Positions 1 to 4,990 of a stretch of 5,822 nt of DNA are shown one piece after another. The stretch covers positions 1-5,822 of the forward strand of contig SLQM01000032.1 in the NCBI GenBank assembly GCA_007131435.1, read 5' to 3'. The translations under genes were made by a program, and so were the position numbers. Positions within the stretch are counted from its first letter, which is position 1. The number at the start of each line of letters is the position of its first letter. The notes below the pieces were generated by a model. The model saw nothing but the letters and a program-made list of their open reading frames with translations. It was not told where the DNA came from and did not search any database. Source of the DNA: Syntrophomonadaceae bacterium. GTDB lineage: Bacteria > Bacillota > Dethiobacteria > DTU022.

Positions 1-246
1 AACAAAAGGGCAGCTACTTTCATTAAAAAACATCCTGAACTGTTGGGACAGTATGAAAAAAACCTTAAACTTCTTGAACTTAACCCAGGTCACCCGTCAC
101 TGAAACTACACAAATTGAAGGGGAAGCACTCAGATTTATATGCGGTTGCCATAAACATTAACTACCGGATTAGTTTATTTTTTATCATAGATGATGATAT
201 AATTATTCCGGTGAACCTTGGAACCCATAAAGATGTTTACAGGTAA
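1..246 (+). CDS. RelE/ParE-family (RelE/StbE type) toxin, 3' part only
   Basis: This is probably the toxin of a type II toxin-antitoxin module; members of this family are usually ribosome-dependent mRNA interferases acting in the cytoplasm. The reading frame is open from base 1 to the TAA at 244-246, giving 81 visible residues, so the start lies left of the window. A TTG at 43 could act as a start but has no Shine-Dalgarno site and would cut through the conserved FIKKHPEL helix. Family-like stretches are HPSLKLHKLKGK, then an YRI strand, and the C-terminal GTHKDVYR, whose His sits where RelE/YafQ-type toxins carry a functional His. The family is usually about 85-95 residues, so only a few residues are missing. 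An antitoxin gene would be expected just upstream, outside the window; none is seen downstream. Family assignment is fairly sure, but activity and cognate antitoxin are unknown. Confidence 0.82.
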   Translation, partial: NKRAATFIKKHPELLGQYEKNLKLLELNPGHPSLKLHKLKGKHSDLYAVAININYRISLFFIIDDDIIIPVNLGTHKDVYR

Positions 247-263
247 TTTGGACCAGGGCCGTT

Positions 264-270
264 GGAGGTG
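264..270 (+). promoter_or_regulatory. Shine-Dalgarno site of the 42-residue ORF
   Basis: GGAGGTG lies five bases (all T) before the TTG at 276. This near-perfect anti-16S match is the main reason for accepting the short TTG-started ORF that follows. It falls in the 29-base gap after the toxin stop codon, which fits translation from the same transcript. Confidence 0.65.
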
Positions 271-275
271 TTTTT

Positions 276-404
276 TTGGGCCGCCATTTAAAAAAAGGAA
301 ATAATAAGCGCAGCAGTAAAGCCTGGTTAAGGCTGGGCTTTTTCTGCCTGGTTGCATTTTTCCTCGGGTATTTTTTAACAATCAGTGAAATTAAGATTTG
401 GTAA
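276..404 (+). CDS. Small single-span membrane protein, 42 residues, unknown function
   Basis: I do not recognise this protein. It starts at TTG (276-278) behind a strong GGAGGTG site and ends at TAA (402-404). Residues 1-17 are strongly basic (MGRHLKKGNNKRSSK then AW), residues about 18-35 form one hydrophobic span (LRLGFFCLVAFFLGYFLT), and a short tail ISEIKIW follows. This is the profile of a small inner-membrane protein with its N-terminus inside, by the positive-inside rule. The gene begins 29 bases after the toxin gene on the same strand and may be co-transcribed with it. Whether it belongs to the toxin module is unknown. An imperfect hairpin with a T run (318-343) inside the ORF could instead be a terminator for the toxin transcript, which would argue against the gene. 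The coding call rests on the ribosome site and the charge/hydrophobicity pattern alone. Confidence 0.55.
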   Translation: MGRHLKKGNNKRSSKAWLRLGFFCLVAFFLGYFLTISEIKIW

Positions 405-478
405 GATAAACGTCCTGGGAAAAGATAGTAGAAGATTTAGCATCAGGTTAATTTTCCAGGCCAGTTCCAAAAGAGAAA

Positions 479-697
479 CCGTCCCTGTTTGATTGTGTTT
501 AGGTGGAGCTTAGAACAAAGAACCGTCCCCTGTTTTGGGTGGAGCTTAGAACAAAAAACCGTCCCCTGTTTTGCCTGTTTGATAGATGACGGTGATGAGT
601 AGAACAGAGAACCGTCCCCTGTTTTGCCGTCACTTGTTTGGCGAAAAAACCGTCCCCTGTTTGGTTTAAGCGTAGAACAGAGAACCGTCCCCTGTTT
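479..697. repeat. Cluster of six short interspersed repeats, core CCGTCCCCTGTTT
   Basis: Core copies start at 479 (one C short), 523, 559, 612, 650 and 685, so spacing is 44, 36, 53, 38 and 35 bases. Four copies carry a longer left part TAGAACA(A/G)(A/G)(A/G)AA, giving 25-base units at 511-535, 547-571, 600-624 and 673-697. The second and third copies also form a near-perfect tandem duplication: 502-536 and 538-572 differ at one base. Each long unit can fold weakly, AACA or AACAG against TGTT or CTGTT. Irregular spacing and the short core separate this from CRISPR. From memory, related GGGGACGGTTCT-type repeats are scattered between genes in many Firmicutes genomes; their function is not settled and I cannot confirm the match here. 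Confidence 0.85.
502..572. repeat. Tandem duplication, period 36, within the repeat cluster
   Basis: Bases 502-536 and 538-572 are 35-base direct repeats with a single mismatch (G versus A just before AACCGTCCCC). Each begins GGTGGAGCTTAGAACA and ends in CTGTTTT. The high identity suggests a local duplication more recent than the divergence of the other copies. Confidence 0.85.
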
Positions 698-717
698 GGT
701 TCTGGTTTGATGGCTGC

Positions 718-763
718 AAAAATGAGTAATCCTGCCCATTGGCAGGATTACTGGTTTAGTTTT
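718..763. terminator. Probable bidirectional Rho-independent terminator
   Basis: A perfect 12-bp stem, AGTAATCCTGCC (725-736) with GGCAGGATTACT (741-752), closes a four-base loop. On the minus strand it is followed two bases later by TTTTT (722-718), a good end for the DUF4870 gene that stops at 807. On the plus strand a less clean T-rich tail (GGTTTAGTTTT, 753-763) could stop transcription from the toxin side. Its place between convergent genes supports the call. Confidence 0.75.
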
Positions 764-774
764 ATCAATTACCC

Positions 775-801
775 AAAACGCTGCTAATGAAGCAGGGTTT
801 T
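775..801 (-). terminator. Inverted repeat just past the DUF4870 stop, possible terminator
   Basis: AAAAC-G-CTGCT (775-785) faces AGCAG-G-GTTTT (791-801) around the loop AATGA, making an 11-bp stem with one G-G mismatch. It starts five bases after the DUF4870 stop. The outer A/T arms give a T4 tract on the minus strand (778-775). It is weaker than the 725-752 hairpin and could act with it or merely protect the 3' end. Confidence 0.4.
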
Positions 802-806
802 AACCT

Positions 807-1163
807 TTACTTTATAAAACGGATGGCCAGCGGATACTGAAAATCTTCAAGGTTGTTAACTTTGACTGTAGCGATAATGACCATTACGAGCCAGAAAACA
901 CCAACGGCAATCGCCAGGAATATACCAATTATGATAAAGATGAGGATTGAGGCAACTATAGCATAAATGGCCACGCTGATATTAAAGTTTAAAGCCTCTT
1001 TTCCCTGCTGGTCTACCCAAGCCGATTGATCTTTCTTGATCAACCAGACAATCAAAGGTCCGAGTATCGAACCAAAAGGAATAATGAATCCGGAAAGAGC
1101 GCTTAGATGTGCTAACATGCCGAAAGTTTTTTCTTCTTGCGTTAATTCTCTTTTATCGATCAT
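807..1163 (-). CDS. DUF4870 family membrane protein
   Basis: The protein is a small integral membrane protein of a widespread family with no established function. I start at the ATG at 1163, giving 118 residues, because AGGAGG (1176-1171) lies seven bases upstream. An ATG at 1169 would sit one base from that site, and longer starts run through it. Residues 9-40 hold the family's signature (TQEEKTFGMLAHLSALSG, then IIPFGSILGPLIVWLIKK), followed by the polar DQQGKEALNFNIS loop (51-63) and two hydrophobic segments covering about 64-100. It ends in a short LEDFQYPLAIRFIK tail, and the length is normal for DUF4870. It has its own promoter and is followed by hairpins, so it looks monocistronic. Family assignment is confident. 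Confidence 0.88.
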   Translation of the reverse strand: MIDKRELTQEEKTFGMLAHLSALSGFIIPFGSILGPLIVWLIKKDQSAWVDQQGKEALNFNISVAIYAIVASILIFIIIGIFLAIAVGVFWLVMVIIATVKVNNLEDFQYPLAIRFIK

Positions 1164-1170
1164 AATCATA

Positions 1171-1176
1171 CCTCCT
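1171..1176 (-). promoter_or_regulatory. Shine-Dalgarno site that fixes the DUF4870 start
   Basis: AGGAGG on the minus strand lies seven bases before the ATG at 1163 and one base before the ATG at 1169. Only the former has usable spacing, which sets the protein at 118 residues rather than 120 or 131. Confidence 0.8.
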
Positions 1177-1215
1177 GAAAGCTTTTTAACCGGCAAAAAC
1201 ACCGACCTTAAGACT

Positions 1216-1244
1216 ATGATAAGCGATTAACCTGAATAGTTCAA
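1216..1244 (-). promoter_or_regulatory. Sigma-A type promoter of the DUF4870 gene
   Basis: On the minus strand TTGAAC (1244-1239) and TATCAT (1221-1216) are separated by exactly 17 bases. Each hexamer differs from consensus by one base (TTGACA, TATAAT). Transcription would begin near 1209, leaving a leader of roughly 45 bases before the ATG at 1163. No operator was recognised. Confidence 0.75.
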
Positions 1245-1301
1245 GGCTTTAGACGCTTTAATCAATGGTTCAAAAAATAGCATGCTTTAGAAAAACACAA
1301 A

Positions 1302-2222
1302 CTACTGAAAGGTTTGGGGCTTTGTCTCTAAGAATTCTATCAGGGTTTTGCCAGACTGCTTCCATTCCATGGCGGCATTGACCCCGATATAGCGGTAATG
1401 CCAGGGCTCAAAAATATAGCCCGTAATATGTTCCTTCCCTGCCGGGTAGCTCATTACAAAGCCATATAGATGGGCATTATCCGCAAGCCAGCGCCCCTGC
1501 TCTGTATCAGCGTAAGCTGCCTGGAAATCGACTGACGTTCCGCCAAAATCCACAGTTGTTCCCAGCTGGTGCTCAGACTGTCCGGGACGGGCGCTGAAGC
1601 GGTTGGCCTGGGCTTCGCCATGCCTGCTGGCATAATCGCTGAAGAGTCTGTCCTGGGTAGAGTAACTTCGATAGGCAGAGCGGATCCTCAGCAGGTTTAC
1701 ACCATCTGCTTCGGCTGCCTCCCATAGCTGTTCAAGTTTAGTTAAGGCTTCGGCACGCAGGTAGATGGTAGTATGCGAAGAGTTCATGTAAGATGGAATT
1801 CGCTGCAGATCTGAAGGTTTATAGTCGCTTTTTAAGGTGGTTTCCTTTGAAACAAGGGCCAAAAGGTAATCGCCGTCTGCAATAACATCCAGGCTGTCCC
1901 GGTCAAAACCGCTTTCCCCGTTTCCCGCGCTGGAGCTGCCACCCATGGTTTCTTCACCGCTTTCTGAAAGCTGGCCCCGATCCTCTTCATCTGCTTCTTC
2001 ATCCTGTTGATCCTCTAGATCATCAGCAGTTTCATCGTCAATGCTGCCTTCACTATCTTCAAAAACTGGCAGATCTTCTGCTTGTTCTGGCGTAGATTCA
2101 TCGTCCGTAAAAATCGCAGGGGCAGGATCTCTATCAGGCAAACAGCCGAAGATGATCCCTGCAGATATGATCATTATTATGGTAACGACTAACAGTAAAC
2201 GCAGTGTTATAAACCCCTGCAC
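1302..2222 (-). CDS. M15B/VanY-type D-Ala-D-Ala carboxypeptidase, predicted lipoprotein
   Basis: Enzymes of this zinc peptidase family cleave the terminal D-Ala from peptidoglycan stem peptides outside the membrane. I favour the GTG at 2222 (306 residues): GGGAG lies seven bases upstream and it gives a short n-region before the hydrophobic segment. An ATG at 2264 (320 residues, AGGA six bases upstream) would overlap transketolase by 38 bases and remains possible. Residues 9-26 are hydrophobic and end in IFGC, a lipobox-like site (Cys27). Next comes a very acidic low-complexity stalk (about 37-109; some 26 Asp/Glu in 55 residues), then the peptidase domain (about 117-280). SEHQLGTTVDF supplies zinc ligands His218 and Asp225, and EPWHYRY supplies catalytic Glu272 and ligand His275, so all key residues are present. 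It begins four bases after the transketolase stop, indicating an operon. The true substrate (cell-wall recycling versus resistance) cannot be read from sequence; no VanS/R or VanH/A genes are nearby. Confidence 0.9.
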   Translation of the reverse strand: MQGFITLRLLLVVTIIMIISAGIIFGCLPDRDPAPAIFTDDESTPEQAEDLPVFEDSEGSIDDETADDLEDQQDEEADEEDRGQLSESGEETMGGSSSAGNGESGFDRDSLDVIADGDYLLALVSKETTLKSDYKPSDLQRIPSYMNSSHTTIYLRAEALTKLEQLWEAAEADGVNLLRIRSAYRSYSTQDRLFSDYASRHGEAQANRFSARPGQSEHQLGTTVDFGGTSVDFQAAYADTEQGRWLADNAHLYGFVMSYPAGKEHITGYIFEPWHYRYIGVNAAMEWKQSGKTLIEFLETKPQTFQ

Positions 2223-2226
2223 TAAA

Positions 2227-4227
2227 TCACTCCCGACCTTCCGCCAGCAATGATAAAGCTTCATTAATAATCCTGTCGGCAGTAATACCCCGTTTCTCCA
2301 TTACCACTCCACCGGGCGCTGAAGCGCCAAAATCATCAATCCCGATCACAGAACCCTTTGAACTGACTATTTTATCCCAACCCATCGGTAGGGCCGCTTC
2401 AATCAGCACTCTTGATTCTACAGCAATGGGCAGTACTGATTCTTGGTAGTTTTCATTTTGGGCCAGGAAAAGTTCCCTGCTGATCATGCTAACCACGCGG
2501 ACAGAATAACCTTCCTCCTGCAGCTCCTGCTGCGCCTTCACTGCAAGGTGCACTTCTGAACCGCTGGCAATCAGGATAATGTCTACAGTTGGCCCATTTT
2601 CTTTGCTGATAATATAGCCACCCTTCAGGGCTTCCTTCCCGCTGCCCTGCAGTAAAGGCAGGTTCTGACGGGACAGGATAAGGGCTGTCGGCCCGCAGCG
2701 CCGCTGGAGGGCATGCAGCCATGCGGCAGCCGTTTCGGGTCCGTCTGCCGGCCTCAATACATGCATGTGCGGTATGGATCGCAGGTTGGCCAGATGCTCA
2801 ACCGGCTGGTGGGTAGGCCCGTCTTCCCCCACTGCTACACTATCATGGGTATAGACAAAAACCACCGGCAGGCCCATCAGGGCCGAGAGCCGGACTGCCG
2901 GTTTCATGTAGTCAAAAAAGACCAGGAATGTTGAACCGAAGGGGCGCAGTCCACCGTGAAGGGCCAGGCCGGACAGTATGGCAGCCATGGCATGTTCGCG
3001 CACCCCAAAGTGAATATTGTTGCCGGATGGATTATCCGCCTGGAAATCGCCTCGCCCTTTAAGATATGTCTTGGTGGAAGAATTTAAATCAGCCGAGCCG
3101 CCGATCATGTTTGGCAAATACTCGCTCAACACCTGCATAACCTGCCCGGAAGCAGATCGCGTTGCTACCGGTTTATCTTCAAACTGCCAGATACGCTGAT
3201 CTTCTAAAAGTTCTTCCGGCACCTGGCGGGAATGCCATTTCTCCCATTTTTCCGCCATTTCGGGGTACTCACTGCAGTAATCATCAAATAAACCATCCCA
3301 CTCACTCTTTTTTGCCTGCTGGATCTCTTTGAAGGCAGCAAATTGTTTTTTAACTTCTTCCGGTATAAGGAACTCGGGCTCCAGCGGCCAACCAAGGTTC
3401 TTCTTGGTCAACTTTACTTCATCCGGTCCCAGGGGAGCGCCGTGGGCGTCAGAGGTGTCCTGCTTGTTGGGAGAACCGTAACCGATCTTTGTGCGGACCA
3501 TGATCAGGCTCGGCCTGTTTTTTTCACTTTTTGCTTCTGTTATTGCTTCATCTACCAGCTCGGTGCGGTTGCCTTCATCAACTTTTAACACCTGCCAGCC
3601 ATAAGCTTCGAAGCGTTTTGCCGTATCTTCTGTAAAGGCAAGATCAGTTCTTCCATCTATAGTAATGCCGTTATCGTCGTAAAGGCAAATTAACTTGCCA
3701 AGCTTTAAGTGCCCGGCCAGTGAAGCCGCCTCCGAAGTTATACCCTCCATCATGCAGCCGTCCCCAGCGTAAATATAGGTATAGTGGTTTACAAGCGGGT
3801 ATCCGGGGCGGTTAAACTCAGCAGCAAGCCTGCGCTCGGCAATAGCCATGCCTACAGCATTGGCAAAGCCCTGGCCGAGCGGTCCGGTGGTTGTTTCAAC
3901 CCCGGGGGCGTGGGCATATTCGGGGTGCCCGGGGGTTTTACTGCCCCACTGGCGAAAATTAAATATTTCTTCCAGGGAAAGATCGTAGCCAAAGAGATGA
4001 AGCAGGGCATAAAGAAGCATTGAACCATGCCCGGCAGATAGAACAAAACGGTCCCGATCAGGCCAGTCGGGATTTTCAGGATCATGCCTTAAAAAATTTA
4101 CCCACAGGGTATAAGCCATTGCTGCTCCGCCCATCGGCAGCCCGGGATGACCGGATTTCGCCTTTTCAACTGCATCAACTGCCAGGAACCTGATTGTATT
4201 AATAGCGCGGCCTTCCAGTGCATCCAT
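2227..4227 (-). CDS. tkt: Transketolase
   Basis: Transketolase is a cytoplasmic thiamine-diphosphate and divalent-metal enzyme. It moves two-carbon ketol units between xylulose-5-phosphate and ribose-5-phosphate or erythrose-4-phosphate in the non-oxidative pentose phosphate pathway. The ATG at 4227 gives 666 residues, the usual size. An in-frame GTG at 4239 overlaps the GGGAG site (4243-4239) and is unlikely; the 11-base spacing to the ATG is a little long. Seen in order: SGHPGLPMG (His27), SAGHG (His67), the cofactor motif GDGCMMEG to Asn186 (from about 155), DAHGAPLG (His262), REHA with catalytic Glu411, YTHDS, GEDGPTHQP (Asp469, His473) and SRQNLP (Arg520). These match the positions of the E. 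coli enzyme almost residue for residue. All three domains (PP, Pyr, C-terminal) are intact. It sits between two lipoprotein genes, 19 and 4 bases away, so it is probably co-transcribed from the promoter at 4916-4944. Confidence 0.98.
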   Translation of the reverse strand: MDALEGRAINTIRFLAVDAVEKAKSGHPGLPMGGAAMAYTLWVNFLRHDPENPDWPDRDRFVLSAGHGSMLLYALLHLFGYDLSLEEIFNFRQWGSKTPGHPEYAHAPGVETTTGPLGQGFANAVGMAIAERRLAAEFNRPGYPLVNHYTYIYAGDGCMMEGITSEAASLAGHLKLGKLICLYDDNGITIDGRTDLAFTEDTAKRFEAYGWQVLKVDEGNRTELVDEAITEAKSEKNRPSLIMVRTKIGYGSPNKQDTSDAHGAPLGPDEVKLTKKNLGWPLEPEFLIPEEVKKQFAAFKEIQQAKKSEWDGLFDDYCSEYPEMAEKWEKWHSRQVPEELLEDQRIWQFEDKPVATRSASGQVMQVLSEYLPNMIGGSADLNSSTKTYLKGRGDFQADNPSGNNIHFGVREHAMAAILSGLALHGGLRPFGSTFLVFFDYMKPAVRLSALMGLPVVFVYTHDSVAVGEDGPTHQPVEHLANLRSIPHMHVLRPADGPETAAAWLHALQRRCGPTALILSRQNLPLLQGSGKEALKGGYIISKENGPTVDIILIASGSEVHLAVKAQQELQEEGYSVRVVSMISRELFLAQNENYQESVLPIAVESRVLIEAALPMGWDKIVSSKGSVIGIDDFGASAPGGVVMEKRGITADRIINEALSLLAEGRE
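2230..2234 (-). promoter_or_regulatory. Shine-Dalgarno site for the M15 peptidase, inside the transketolase 3' end
   Basis: GGGAG overlaps the last codons of transketolase and lies seven bases before the GTG at 2222. This placement suggests translational coupling: ribosomes ending transketolase would finish next to the new start. Confidence 0.6.
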
Positions 4228-4246
4228 AAAACACAACACTCCCTGT

Positions 4247-4888
4247 TTAAAAAATAGGAACTACCTGCATTTTGATATCAAGCGCTACATAGTTTATAGG
4301 ATCGGTGGCAAAACTGCCCTCCTGCTCCTTGCCCAGGATGATATTTTCAACAGTTACCTCAAAACCTTCCTGCTGTTCAACAAGGTCAACGGTAAAAATC
4401 TGCAGCCCTTCATCTGCAGGCTCTGGTTGCAGTCCTTCAATCAGGAATTCATAGTTCAGCTCAAGCTGCCATTCAAAATCCTCGAAATACTCAACGCTGA
4501 AAGAAAGGATGACCCATTCCAGTGCGAATACATCAGTATCCTGGACAAGCCAGTACAGGCGGCCGTTGTAGCTGTAGTCCTCGGTAAATTCCGCTATAAA
4601 GCCTAAGTCGGACTCGAACAGGTCCGGGCCGGCTACTATTTCACCACTGGACAGTTCAAGGAGGCTGTGGCTGAGCCAGGGCCAGTAATAAGTTGCAGCT
4701 GCATGAGGCGGTCTGACAATCTCTTCATCTGCATCGTTGTCCACTTCATTCCCATCAGGCTCTTCCACAACAACATCCGGCGGCTCATCGGGCACAACAG
4801 GGTCAGGACTGCAGCCGAAAATCATAAACAGAAGAGCAACCAGGGAGAGAACAATATATAATAAAAATGTGGGGCTGTTAGTTCTCAA
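4247..4888 (-). CDS. Predicted acidic lipoprotein, unknown function
   Basis: I do not recognise this 213-residue protein. It starts at TTG (4888-4886), seven bases after the excellent site GGGAGGTG (4903-4896). Residues 1-25 look like a lipoprotein signal (MRTNSPTF, then LLYIVLSLVALLFM) ending in IFGC with Cys26 as the expected lipidated residue, so the protein should be anchored on the outer face of the membrane. Residues 27-61 form a Pro/Asp/Glu-rich stalk. The rest (about 62-213) is acidic and rich in Trp, Tyr and Phe, with alternating hydrophobic stretches that suggest a beta-rich soluble domain; it has few Lys or Arg. No catalytic motif or metal site stands out. It is the first gene after a strong promoter, with transketolase 19 bases downstream. 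Lipoprotein status is well supported; the role is not. Confidence 0.85.
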   Translation of the reverse strand: MRTNSPTFLLYIVLSLVALLFMIFGCSPDPVVPDEPPDVVVEEPDGNEVDNDADEEIVRPPHAAATYYWPWLSHSLLELSSGEIVAGPDLFESDLGFIAEFTEDYSYNGRLYWLVQDTDVFALEWVILSFSVEYFEDFEWQLELNYEFLIEGLQPEPADEGLQIFTVDLVEQQEGFEVTVENIILGKEQEGSFATDPINYVALDIKMQVVPIF

Positions 4889-4895
4889 AGCGCTT

Positions 4896-4903
4896 CACCT
4901 CCC
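4896..4903 (-). promoter_or_regulatory. Shine-Dalgarno site supporting a TTG start
   Basis: GGGAGGTG lies seven bases before the TTG at 4888. It decides in favour of the non-ATG start, since no other start codon in that frame yields a complete lipoprotein signal. Confidence 0.75.
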
Positions 4904-4915
4904 TGTGTATTACCT

Positions 4916-4944
4916 ATCTTAGAATTATAAACCTCATCTGTCAA
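4916..4944 (-). promoter_or_regulatory. Sigma-A type promoter of the lipoprotein-tkt-M15 operon
   Basis: A perfect -35 hexamer TTGACA (4944-4939) is followed by a 17-base spacer and TAAGAT (4921-4916). A perfect TATAAT also lies inside the spacer (4929-4924), but the sequence 17 bases before it (ATGTTA) is a poor -35. The predicted start is near 4909, only about 20 bases before the TTG, leaving almost no room for a leader-based switch. Confidence 0.78.
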
Positions 4945-4990
4945 TCTAACATTCCTTTAAGCTGTTTTCGACGCTACAGGGTAAAACCCT

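Larger units (their letters stand above)
405..806. other. Intergenic region between convergent genes, no credible gene
   Basis: This stretch of about 400 bases separates the plus-strand toxin side from the minus-strand genes. It contains a cluster of short repeats (479-697) and two hairpins (725-752 and 775-801). A 98-codon open frame on the minus strand (443-739) is made almost wholly of the translated repeats (KQGTVLCS-like units) and has no ribosome site, so I do not call it. Bases 405-478 show nothing recognisable. Confidence 0.75.

Noticed and set aside
43..246. Complete 67-residue toxin starting at TTG 43
   Set aside because: No ribosome site precedes it and the frame continues open with family-like residues to base 1, so the gene is cut by the window edge.
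586..669. 27-codon plus-strand ORF starting ATGACGGTG
   Set aside because: It runs across two repeat copies, lacks a Shine-Dalgarno site and has no protein-like pattern.
479..697. CRISPR array
   Set aside because: The repeat core is only 13 bases (25 in four copies), spacers vary from about 10 to 40 bases, two units are near-tandem copies, and no cas gene is present.
443..739. 98-residue minus-strand protein
   Set aside because: It is composed of translated intergenic repeats, has no ribosome-binding site, and its first codon falls in the loop of the 725-752 hairpin.
1278..1287. AGCATGCT palindrome followed by T6 as terminator of the operon
   Set aside because: The palindrome leaves a two-base loop at most with three paired bases, too small for a stable terminator hairpin, despite the T run on the minus strand.
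1302..2222. Vancomycin-resistance vanY
   Set aside because: The catalytic motifs match the family, but no vanHAX or vanRS genes are nearby, so a resistance label would be unsupported.
4978..4990. Hairpin AGGGT-AAA-ACCCT as terminator of the permease gene
   Set aside because: The stem is only five base pairs and no T run follows on the minus strand, so I see no convincing terminator between the permease and the next promoter.
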